From positions 1 through 5,736 of the forward strand of contig JAHJWA010000023.1 of NCBI GenBank assembly GCA_018828205.1: 5,736 bases of DNA. The letters are read 5' to 3'. Positions 1 through 5,736 of the stretch are shown piece by piece. This DNA comes from Alphaproteobacteria bacterium. Its GTDB lineage: Bacteria; Pseudomonadota; Alphaproteobacteria; Sphingomonadales; Sphingomonadaceae. The notes beneath the pieces were generated by a model. It did not search any database. It was not told the origin of the DNA and worked only from the letters and a program-made list of their open reading frames with translations. How positions within the stretch are numbered: position 1 is the stretch's first letter; each line of letters begins with the position of its first letter. The translations under genes and the position numbers were made by a program.

Positions 1-326
1 CGCTGCGTGCGCTTCGCGAGGAGGTGATGGAGGCGATCGAGCCGCTGCGGCGCGAGAAGGTCATCCGCTCGGGGCTCGAGGCCGATGTGGTGGTCCCGGC
101 CGCGCGCGTGCCCGCGGGCTTCGACGAGGCTTCGCTGGCCGAACTGTTCATCACCGCGTCAGTGAGCTTCGGTCAGAGCGACGCCGTGACAGTGACCCGG
201 ACATCGGAAAACAAATGCGGCCGCTGCTGGCGGCTGCTCCCCAGCGTCGCCGAGGACGGGGCGCTGTGCGATCGCTGCGAGGATGTGATCGCGCATATGG
301 ACGCCGATATGGATGGCGCGGCATGA
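1..326 (+). CDS. ileS: Isoleucyl-tRNA synthetase, C-terminal end (partial)
   Basis: This is the last 107 codons of a gene that begins before the window; the reading frame is open from base 3 and stops with TGA at 324-326. IleRS is the cytoplasmic enzyme that charges tRNA-Ile with isoleucine, and the full protein is normally over 900 residues, so only the tail is seen. The segment begins LRALREEVMEAIEPLRRE, typical of the class Ia anticodon-binding/C-terminal region. It ends with a four-cysteine zinc finger: CxxC (cysteine codons 216-218 and 225-227) and, 13 residues later, a second CxxC (267-269 and 276-278). This C-terminal zinc-binding module is known in bacterial IleRS. The stop overlaps the lspA start as ATGA, and ileS-lspA is a widely conserved bacterial pair, which supports the call. 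An internal ATG at 24 is not a real start. Confidence 0.93.
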   Translation, partial: LRALREEVMEAIEPLRREKVIRSGLEADVVVPAARVPAGFDEASLAELFITASVSFGQSDAVTVTRTSENKCGRCWRLLPSVAEDGALCDRCEDVIAHMDADMDGAA

Positions 327-862
327 CCCGGACCCTGCGCAATCGCCTGATCGGCTGCGGCATCGCCCTGAGCATCTTCGCGGTCGACCAATGGACCAAG
401 TGGCTGGTGACCGAGCGGCTCGGGATCGACCGGATCGGCGAGGCGATGGAACTGCTGCCGTTCTTCGATCTGCGCTTCACGCGCAATTTCGGCGTCTCGC
501 TGGGGCTGTTCGAGGCGACCAGCCCCGAGGCGCGCTGGGCGCTGGTCGGGGTCACCGCGCTGATCGCTCTGGTGGTGACGGTGTGGATGCTGCGCGAGAA
601 GCTGCTCGGCGAGATCTTCGGGCTCGCGCTGATCCTCGGCGGGGCGCTGGGCAATATCCGCGACCGCTACGATCTGGGCTATGTGGTCGATTTCGCCGAT
701 CTGCATTTCGGCGAATTCCGGCCCTTCCTGATCTTCAACGTCGCCGATGCGGCGATCACGATCGGCGTGGTGATTATCCTTGCCCGCGCCTTTCTCATAC
801 GCGACAATGTCGACGACCTGATGGATGAAACGGCGCCTTCCGCCGCGGAGAAGACTTCATGA
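323..862 (+). CDS. lspA: Lipoprotein signal peptidase (signal peptidase II)
   Basis: Integral inner-membrane aspartic protease that cleaves the signal peptide of diacylglyceryl-modified prolipoproteins just before the lipid-bearing cysteine. It is 179 aa, a normal family length. Four hydrophobic helices are visible at about 8-24, 71-90, 96-112 and 138-158. Conserved landmarks are VDQWTKW (D22), RNFGVSLGLF (N55), GGALGNIRDR (N111, R115), VVDF (D123) and FNVADAAI (D142). D123 and D142 correspond to the catalytic aspartate pair. The box usually seen as NxGAAF is FGVSLGLF here, a variation in the substrate-binding loop rather than a loss of catalytic residues. I chose the ATG at 323 because it overlaps the ileS stop as ATGA and gives the family length. 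An in-frame upstream ATG at 215 would add 36 residues overlapping ileS and is not credible. The stop overlaps the next gene, again as ATGA, implying translational coupling. Confidence 0.96.
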   Translation: MTRTLRNRLIGCGIALSIFAVDQWTKWLVTERLGIDRIGEAMELLPFFDLRFTRNFGVSLGLFEATSPEARWALVGVTALIALVVTVWMLREKLLGEIFGLALILGGALGNIRDRYDLGYVVDFADLHFGEFRPFLIFNVADAAITIGVVIILARAFLIRDNVDDLMDETAPSAAEKTS

Positions 863-1269
863 CCAAGCACCATACCCTCGCCCTGCTCGCCATCTCGGCG
901 ACCATGCTCTCGGCATGCGGGGGCGGCGGCTTCCTCAACCGCGAGCGGCCCGACGAATTCGCGGTCCAGCGTCAGGCGCCGCTGGTGGTGCCGCCCGATT
1001 TCAACCTCGTGCCTCCCGCTCCGGGCGCGCCGCGTCCCTCCGAAGGCACCGCCTCGCAACAGGCGCTCGAGGCGCTGTTCGGCGGCCCCTCGGAGCGCAG
1101 CGCGGTCGAAACCAGCGCGCTCGATCGCGCCGGCGCGGCGGCTCCGGGCATCCGTTCGTCGGTGGGCGATTCCGAGACCAACACCGTGGCCAAGGGCCGC
1201 GTGACCCGCGACATCATCGCCGCGCCCGAGGGCGACGGCGCCGGCGCGCAGGCTGTCATCCCGGGCTAA
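859..1269 (+). CDS. Small DUF3035-family outer-membrane lipoprotein
   Basis: A 136-aa predicted lipoprotein. The N-terminus has a basic start (MTKHH), a hydrophobic core, and the lipobox LSAC with the lipidated cysteine at residue 20. Residue +2 is glycine, which does not signal inner-membrane retention. After a glycine-rich linker comes a motif I recognise from DUF3035 proteins of alphaproteobacteria: RPDEFAVQRQAPLVVPPDF (about residues 29-47) followed by proline-rich sequence. The rest is low-complexity, Ala/Gly/Pro-rich and probably disordered. From memory, this family has been linked to BamF, an accessory lipoprotein of the alphaproteobacterial outer-membrane barrel assembly machine; treat that as a lead and not as proven here. 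The start overlaps the lspA stop (ATGA), so it is co-translated with the peptidase that should mature its product. The gene ends 12 bp before the convergent neighbour and no hairpin terminator is visible between them. Confidence 0.85.
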   Translation: MTKHHTLALLAISATMLSACGGGGFLNRERPDEFAVQRQAPLVVPPDFNLVPPAPGAPRPSEGTASQQALEALFGGPSERSAVETSALDRAGAAAPGIRSSVGDSETNTVAKGRVTRDIIAAPEGDGAGAQAVIPG

Positions 1270-1281
1270 GCCTCCAGGCGG

Positions 1282-2610
1282 TCAGTCCTCGCCGAATTCG
1301 TCCGCTTCGGGCGCGGGGCCCTCGCGCGACACCAGCAGCTTGTCGATCCGGCGACCGTCCATGTCGACGACCTCGAAACGCCAGCCCTGCTCGATGAAAT
1401 GCTCGCCCTCCTCGGGCAGCTTGCGCAGCACCGAGAGGACGAAGCCCGCCGCGGTCGCGAATTCCCGGTCCTCGTCATAGGCAAGGCCGAGCCGGTCGCT
1501 CAGGCCATCGGCCGAGAGCGAGCCCGAGACCAGCAGCGAGCCGTCCTCGCGCTCGATCACCCCGGGCGCCTCGCCGTGCTCCTGGTCGCTGGCGAAATCG
1601 CCCACCAGCGCGGTCAGCACATCCACGGGCGTGACGATCCCGTCGAGATGGCCGTATTCGTCGTGGACCATCGCCATCGCGATATCGGCCTGCTGGAGCA
1701 CGCGCAGCGCATCGACCGCGTCGAGCTGGTCGGGGACGACCTCGGCCTTGAGCATCATTGCGCGCAGATCGACCGGGCGCCCGGCGACCATATGCGCGAG
1801 CACCTCGCGCACCTTGATCAGCCCCACGACCCTGTCGGGCGAGCCTTCCGCAACCGGCAGGCAGGAATGCGAGCTCGCCTCGATCGTGGCGCGGATCTGG
1901 TCGGTGTCGGCATCGGCGTCGATCCAGTCGAGCTGGTTGCGCGGGGTCATCACCTCGCGCACCGGACGATCCGCCAGCCGGACCACGCCCTGCAGCATCT
2001 GGTGCTGCGCGTGCTCGATCACGCCCGAGCGGGTGGCGTCGGCGAAGATCATCTGCAGTTCTTCCGCGGTCACCGCCGGTTGCCCCGAGGCGCGCACCCC
2101 CAGCAGCCGCAGCAGCACCGCCGAGGACGCGTCGAGCAGCCACACCACCGGCGCGGCGACCCGCGCCAGGATCGCCATCGGGCGCGCCATCACCAGCGCG
2201 ATCGGCACCGCCAGCCGCAGCGCGACCTGCTTGGGCACGAGCTCGCCGATCACGAGGCTGAAATAGGTCGTGAGCGCGATGACCAGCGCGAAACCGGCCT
2301 CGTCGGCCCAGCGCGCCGGGACCCCCAGCACCGCCAGCCGCTCGCCCACCGGACCGCCGAGGCTGGCGCCCGAATAGGCGCCCGCGACGATCCCGATCAG
2401 CGTGATGCCGATCTGCACGGTGGAGAGAAACTTGCCCGGATCGGAAGCGAGCCGCAGCGCGGTCCGGGCGCCCGGGGTGCGCTTCTGCGCGGCGCTGCGC
2501 AGATGCGCGGTGCGCGCGGAAACGATCGCCAGCTCGGACATCGCGAAGACGCCGTTGAGCAGGATGAGCCCCGCGATGATGAAGAGGTCGGACCAGGGAA
2601 AGGGTGTCAC
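1282..2610 (-). CDS. CNNM/CBS/CorC-domain membrane protein ('hemolysin family')
   Basis: A 442-aa inner-membrane protein of the CorC/TlyC/YfjD type. Counting from the GTG at 2610: a transmembrane CNNM (DUF21) domain at about 1-200, with helices near 6-27, 63-80, 103-124 and 132-150 and the signature GELVPKQVAL (122-131); a CBS pair at about 215-340, beginning VREVMTPRN and including DEYGHLDGIVTPVDVL; and a CorC/HlyC transporter-associated domain at about 355-428 (WRFEVVDMDGRRIDKL). Relatives are implicated in Mg2+/Co2+ transport or resistance. The 'hemolysin' name is historical and no toxin function is implied. The start is ambiguous. Family members begin close to the first helix, which favours GTG 2610 (reads xTPFPWSDLF) but it lacks a good Shine-Dalgarno. 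TTG at 2640 adds ten atypical residues (Cys/Arg-rich) but has GAAGG six bases upstream. The gene converges on the DUF3035 lipoprotein gene and diverges from the OmpA-like gene. Confidence 0.92.
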   Translation of the reverse strand: MTPFPWSDLFIIAGLILLNGVFAMSELAIVSARTAHLRSAAQKRTPGARTALRLASDPGKFLSTVQIGITLIGIVAGAYSGASLGGPVGERLAVLGVPARWADEAGFALVIALTTYFSLVIGELVPKQVALRLAVPIALVMARPMAILARVAAPVVWLLDASSAVLLRLLGVRASGQPAVTAEELQMIFADATRSGVIEHAQHQMLQGVVRLADRPVREVMTPRNQLDWIDADADTDQIRATIEASSHSCLPVAEGSPDRVVGLIKVREVLAHMVAGRPVDLRAMMLKAEVVPDQLDAVDALRVLQQADIAMAMVHDEYGHLDGIVTPVDVLTALVGDFASDQEHGEAPGVIEREDGSLLVSGSLSADGLSDRLGLAYDEDREFATAAGFVLSVLRKLPEEGEHFIEQGWRFEVVDMDGRRIDKLLVSREGPAPEADEFGED

Positions 2611-2646
2611 CCGCCGAGCGCTAGCACAATTGCACCGCAACGCCAG

Positions 2647-2651
2647 CCTTC
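2647..2651 (-). promoter_or_regulatory. Shine-Dalgarno-like GAAGG ahead of the alternative TTG start
   Basis: On the minus strand GAAGG lies six bases before TTG at 2640, an ideal spacing, whereas the GTG at 2610 has only GGCGG immediately next to it. It is recorded because it decides between the two candidate starts of the CNNM/CBS gene. Protein-family considerations point the other way. Confidence 0.35.
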
Positions 2652-2785
2652 ACGCGCGCAGCCGCAGGCGCGGAACGACCGCGTCCGTCGCGAGTTTGGG
2701 AGGCAGGCGCGGAGTGGGCGCGTTCTGCAATTATCCCAATGACGGGGTCGAGACAGTCTCCAATGGTCGAGACGCGACGCCGCTG

Positions 2786-2793
2786 AAGAAGGA
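2786..2793 (+). promoter_or_regulatory. Ribosome binding site of the OmpA-like lipoprotein gene
   Basis: The purine-rich AAGAAGGA ends ten bases before the ATG at 2804. The spacing is slightly long, but the match to the anti-Shine-Dalgarno is strong and it supports this start. Confidence 0.65.
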
Positions 2794-2803
2794 CTGAGTT
2801 TCC

Positions 2804-3508
2804 ATGAAAAGATCCAAAATTCTCGTCGCCACGCTGGCATCCGTATCGCTGCTCGGCGTCTCGGCCTGTGTCACCGACCCCAACACCGGCGAACAGAAAG
2901 TCTCGCGCACCGTCCTGGGCGCCGGCGGCGGCGGTCTGCTGGGCGGGCTGCTCGGCGGCGTGATCGGCGGCAAGACCGGACGCATCATCGGCGCGGTCGG
3001 CGGCGCGGCTGCGGGCGGCTATGTCGGCTACCGGATGGACCAGCAGATCAAGGAGCTCGAGGAAGCGACCGCGGGCACCGGGGTGGATGTGACCCAGGTC
3101 GACGGCGGCGAGGCGATCCTCGTCAACCTGCCCGATGGCGTCACCTTCGAGACCGGCAGCTACACGATCAACCAGACCTTCCGGAACACGCTCGACCGCG
3201 TCGCGCAGAGCATGGTGCAATATCCCAACAGCCTGATCGACGTCTATGGCTACACCGATTCGACCGGTTCGGATTCCTTCAACCAGAACCTCTCGCGCCA
3301 GCGCGCCGAAGCGGTGGCCAGCTATCTGATCAGCCGCGGCGTCGCCTCCTCGCGGATCCGCTCGCAGGGCTTCGGCGAAGATCCGCGCTATTTCGTCGGC
3401 GACAACGCGACCGCGCAGGGCCGCGCGCTCAACCGCCGGGTCGAAATCAAGATCATCCCCTTCGACGAACAGGACGTGCGCGAAGCGCAGGCCCAGCAGG
3501 GCATGTAA
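2804..3508 (+). CDS. OmpA-domain lipoprotein with glycine-zipper segment (YiaD-like)
   Basis: A 234-aa predicted outer-membrane lipoprotein that should anchor the outer membrane to peptidoglycan. The signal peptide MKRSKILVAT... ends in lipobox VSAC with the lipidated cysteine at residue 22; +2 is valine, consistent with outer-membrane sorting. Residues 39-76 form a glycine zipper (GGGGLLGGLLGGVIGG, then GAVGGAAAGGYVGY), a two-helix membrane-associated segment, followed by a short charged helix (MDQQIKELEEA). Residues about 105-220 are an OmpA C-terminal domain: VYGYTDSTGSD, LSRQRAEAVASYL, IRSQGFGE and ALNRRVEIKI. D152 (TDSTG) and R167 (RQRAEAV) match the positions that bind diaminopimelate in OmpA-type domains. 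The order lipoprotein signal, glycine zipper, OmpA domain resembles E. coli YiaD; it is not Pal because Pal lacks the zipper. It is a single-gene unit with a clear RBS and a strong downstream terminator. Confidence 0.92.
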   Translation: MKRSKILVATLASVSLLGVSACVTDPNTGEQKVSRTVLGAGGGGLLGGLLGGVIGGKTGRIIGAVGGAAAGGYVGYRMDQQIKELEEATAGTGVDVTQVDGGEAILVNLPDGVTFETGSYTINQTFRNTLDRVAQSMVQYPNSLIDVYGYTDSTGSDSFNQNLSRQRAEAVASYLISRGVASSRIRSQGFGEDPRYFVGDNATAQGRALNRRVEIKIIPFDEQDVREAQAQQGM

Positions 3509-3535
3509 CCGATCTTCCGATTTTCGGATCAACGA

Positions 3536-3568
3536 GAAGGGGCCGGTCGCAGGATCGGCCCCTTTCTT
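3536..3568 (+). terminator. Strong intrinsic (Rho-independent) terminator
   Basis: A hairpin starts 27 bp after the OmpA-like stop codon. The arms 3537-3548 (AAGGGGCCGGTC) and 3553-3564 (GATCGGCCCCTT) pair over 12 bp with one G-T wobble, closing a four-base loop GCAG, and are followed by TTTCTT. A smaller hairpin precedes it (TCCGA-TTT-TCGGA, 3516-3528). It lies between convergent genes. On the minus strand the stem is followed by CTCGTT, a poor T-tract, so bidirectional use for the small gene at 3596 is possible but less certain. Confidence 0.88.
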
Positions 3569-3595
3569 GCAGCAATCGGGCAGCCCGCGACCGCG

Positions 3596-3760
3596 CTACC
3601 GTCGCTCGTTCAAGCTTCTCTCGATTTCGATCACACGGTTGGCGATGATCGCGAGATGCTTGGTCGATTTCTCCAGGACGCTCACAAGCGCCACAATCCC
3701 CACAGCGATGATCGCGGCAGCGACCACGGCGATCACGATAGCAACCTCAAAAAAGCTCAT
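3596..3760 (-). CDS. Short single-pass membrane protein, 54 aa, function unknown
   Basis: An open frame from ATG (3760-3758) to TAG (3598-3596) on the minus strand encodes 54 residues. It begins MSFFEVAIVIAVV; residues 4-29 form one long uncharged Val/Ile/Ala/Leu helix, clearly membrane-spanning. The tail (30-54) is charged and amphipathic, with heptad-like hydrophobic spacing (LEKSTKHLAIIANRVIEIER), suggesting a short coiled coil. I do not recognise the family. A hand count gives about 55% GC overall and 74% at third positions (40 of 54 codons): less biased than the neighbours but still shaped like coding sequence. It lies 26 nt after the cysQ stop on the same strand, so the two are probably co-transcribed. 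Its start follows a G-rich tract that could act as a Shine-Dalgarno. Opposite-strand frames here show no protein character. A peptide hydrophobic only by chance is the main alternative. Confidence 0.68.
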   Translation of the reverse strand: MSFFEVAIVIAVVAAAIIAVGIVALVSVLEKSTKHLAIIANRVIEIERSLNERR

Positions 3761-3765
3761 TGCGG

Positions 3766-3772
3766 CCCCCCC
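3766..3772 (-). promoter_or_regulatory. Seven-G tract acting as putative Shine-Dalgarno for the small membrane protein
   Basis: On the minus strand seven consecutive G bases end five bases before the ATG at 3760. G-runs can pair with the anti-Shine-Dalgarno through G-C and G-U pairs. There is no AGGAGG-like alternative nearby. The tract lies in the 26-nt gap between the cysQ stop and this start. Confidence 0.4.
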
Positions 3773-3786
3773 GTTCAGGCATGGAT

Positions 3787-4590
3787 TTACTGCCCTTTAG
3801 CCGCACCCTCGCGCTGACCCAAGGTTGCCGCGCGCCCGGCCAGCCGCTCGACCGCGGCGGCGTGGATGCCCGGCGCGGAGGCGATCACCCCGAAGGCGCG
3901 CGGATCGCGCTTGTTGTAGTCGAGCTTGCGCCCGAAGGCGTCGCTGACCGAAGCGCCCGCCTCGCGCGCGATCAGCGCCGCGGCGCCGATGTCCCATTCG
4001 AAGCCCCAGCGCAGCGTCGCCACCAGATCGGCCTCGCCGGCGGCCACCATCGCGATCCGCAGCGCGATCGAATTGGGTTTCTCGACCAGCGCCAGATCCC
4101 GATCGGCGCTCGCCAGCGAATCGGCGGGGACCCGCGCGCCCGCAAATTCGCTCCGCGTCGAGGCGCGCAGCGCGATGCCGTTGCGCGTGGCCCCGGCGCC
4201 GGCGACCGCGCTCCAGCTTTCCTCGCGCGCCGGTGCGGCGAGCGCGCCGATCAGCGGCCGCCCCGCGCTCACCAGCGCCACCGAGACGCACCAGCCCGAA
4301 CGCCCGCGGATGAAATCGCGCGTCCCGTCGACCGGATCGACCAGCCAGATCAGCGAATTGGCGAGCCGCGCGGGATTGTCCGCGGTCTCTTCCGAGAGCC
4401 AGCCTGCCGAGGGCAGCAGCGCCCCCAGCTCGCGCTTGAGAAAGACATCGACCGCGATATCCGCCTCGCACACCGGGGCGCCGGGTTCCTTCTCCCAGCT
4501 CGCCACGGCGTGGCCCGCGCCCGGCCACAGATTATGGGCGATGCGGCCCGCTTCGCGGACGATGGATTCGAGGCGGTTGCTGTCGATCAT
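3787..4590 (-). CDS. cysQ: 3'(2'),5'-bisphosphate nucleotidase, CysQ type
   Basis: A 267-aa member of the inositol monophosphatase superfamily, normal in length. CysQ enzymes hydrolyse 3'-phosphoadenosine 5'-phosphate, the by-product of sulfate assimilation, to AMP and phosphate using Mg2+. From the ATG at 4590 the expected metal-site motifs are present: WLSEE (E67, E68), WLVDPVDGTRDFIRG (D85, D88) and WDIGAAALIAREAG (D200). The DGTRDF form, rather than DGTTNF, favours CysQ over inositol-1-phosphatase, although substrate cannot be proven from sequence. A further in-frame GTG at 4611 would add seven residues (MHLRRFF) with no better ribosome site; neither start has an obvious Shine-Dalgarno. 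The C-terminus ends in a short Ala/Gly-rich tail. The gene diverges from sucC and is followed on the same strand, 26 nt later, by the 54-aa membrane protein gene. Confidence 0.9.
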   Translation of the reverse strand: MIDSNRLESIVREAGRIAHNLWPGAGHAVASWEKEPGAPVCEADIAVDVFLKRELGALLPSAGWLSEETADNPARLANSLIWLVDPVDGTRDFIRGRSGWCVSVALVSAGRPLIGALAAPAREESWSAVAGAGATRNGIALRASTRSEFAGARVPADSLASADRDLALVEKPNSIALRIAMVAAGEADLVATLRWGFEWDIGAAALIAREAGASVSDAFGRKLDYNKRDPRAFGVIASAPGIHAAAVERLAGRAATLGQREGAAKGQ

Positions 4591-4702
4591 GAAGAAGCGG
4601 CGCAGGTGCACGCGAAGGCGACACTTTTCAAGCGCGCCCAGACATGCTTATGCGGCACGAAACTTCCACCCCCCTTCGCGGCGCGACAAGGACATTCCCC
4701 AA
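4591..4702. promoter_or_regulatory. Divergent cysQ-sucC promoter region, elements not resolved
   Basis: This 112-bp gap separates divergent genes and must drive both. It contains the only AT-richer patch nearby (4621-4665). Weak candidates are TTTTCA (4625-4630) with TGCTTAT (4645-4651) toward sucC, and TTGAAA on the minus strand (4631-4626) toward cysQ. None has a good partner at the right spacing, so I do not assign a promoter. Confidence 0.3.
4688..4692 (+). promoter_or_regulatory. Ribosome binding site of sucC
   Basis: AAGGA ends ten bases before the ATG at 4703 and is the only Shine-Dalgarno-like motif upstream. It supports the chosen start, where the protein begins with the conserved MNIHEYQAKELL. 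Confidence 0.65.

Positions 4703-5736
<1,034 letters not shown>

Larger units (their letters stand above)
2611..2803. promoter_or_regulatory. Divergent intergenic region with a 9-bp direct repeat and a small inverted repeat
   Basis: This gap between two divergently transcribed genes must hold the starts of both transcripts. GGTCGAGAC occurs at 2746-2754 and again at 2765-2773, 19 bp apart start to start. The first copy runs into a perfect inverted repeat, GAGAC-A-GTCTC, at 2750-2760. This could be an operator for the downstream OmpA-like gene, but it is equally compatible with chance in a short GC-rich sequence. I found no convincing -35/-10 pair; the AT-rich stretch CAATTAT at 2728-2734 is the only -10-like patch. 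Confidence 0.3.

Noticed and set aside
1270..1281. The short palindrome GCCTCCAGGC between the two convergent genes as a terminator
   Set aside because: Only four pairs with a two-base centre (three pairs with a usable loop) and no T-tract on either strand; too weak to call.
1399..2742. A 447-codon open frame on the plus strand opposite the CNNM/CBS gene
   Set aside because: It is antisense to a gene with clear domains. The product is a His/Arg/Asp/Gln-rich composition typical of the reverse complement of GC-rich coding sequence, with no recognisable fold.
2739..2786. A 15-codon upstream frame (M...RRR, stop TGA at 2784-2786) whose stop abuts the Shine-Dalgarno of the OmpA-like gene
   Set aside because: Suggestive of a leader peptide, but it has no ribosome-binding site and such short frames arise readily by chance. 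It would need conservation or ribosome profiling to be taken seriously.
2621..3532. A 303-codon minus-strand frame opposite the OmpA-like gene
   Set aside because: It is the complement of a well-supported lipoprotein gene. It reads through the terminator region and intergenic space and its composition is shadow-like.
3567..3800. A 77-codon plus-strand frame opposite the small membrane protein gene
   Set aside because: It has no ribosome site, overlaps the terminator tail, and has a Thr/Ala/Ile composition explained as the complement of the hydrophobic minus-strand gene.
4621..4652. Sigma-70-like promoter for sucC (TTTTCA and CTTATG)
   Set aside because: The -10 element matches consensus poorly and better matches have wrong spacing. 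Recorded only as an unresolved promoter region.

Overview
This is a GC-rich window with strong G/C preference at third codon positions. It holds housekeeping genes of an alphaproteobacterium, most likely a member of Sphingomonadales (Sphingomonadaceae or Erythrobacteraceae). That placement is inferred from the ileS-lspA-DUF3035 lipoprotein cluster, the alphaproteobacterial style of SucC and CysQ, and the codon bias. It was not tested by a database search. No mobile element, CRISPR array, tRNA, rRNA or phage signature is visible.

Layout, left to right. Positions 1-1269 (+) hold the 3' end of ileS (C-terminal zinc finger), lspA (signal peptidase II) and a small DUF3035-family lipoprotein gene. 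These are chained by two 4-bp ATGA stop/start overlaps and so look like one translationally coupled operon. Positions 1282-2610 (-) hold a convergent gene for a CNNM/CBS/CorC-type membrane protein (annotated in many genomes as 'hemolysin family protein'). A divergent intergenic region (about 2611-2803) follows, carrying a 9-bp direct repeat and a short perfect inverted repeat. Positions 2804-3508 (+) hold an OmpA-domain lipoprotein with a glycine-zipper segment, similar in layout to E. coli YiaD. It ends at a strong intrinsic terminator (3536-3568). Positions 3596-3760 (-) hold a 54-codon single-pass membrane protein gene, which sits 26 nt downstream of cysQ on the same strand. Positions 3787-4590 (-) hold a CysQ-type 3'(2'),5'-bisphosphate nucleotidase. 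Positions 4703-5736 (+) hold the first 344 codons of sucC, cut by the window edge.

Two themes link the genes. The first is the cell envelope: LspA processes lipoproteins, and two predicted lipoproteins with good lipoboxes (the DUF3035 protein directly downstream and the OmpA/glycine-zipper protein) are encoded close by. The second is central metabolism and sulfur/nucleotide housekeeping (SucC, CysQ).

I did not find a convincing new biological system. The most useful non-obvious item is the short membrane-protein gene at 3596-3760 (-), which is easily missed because of its length. It is preceded by a seven-G tract in its ribosome-binding region. The remaining observations are minor. The longest stretch without a gene is under 200 bp.
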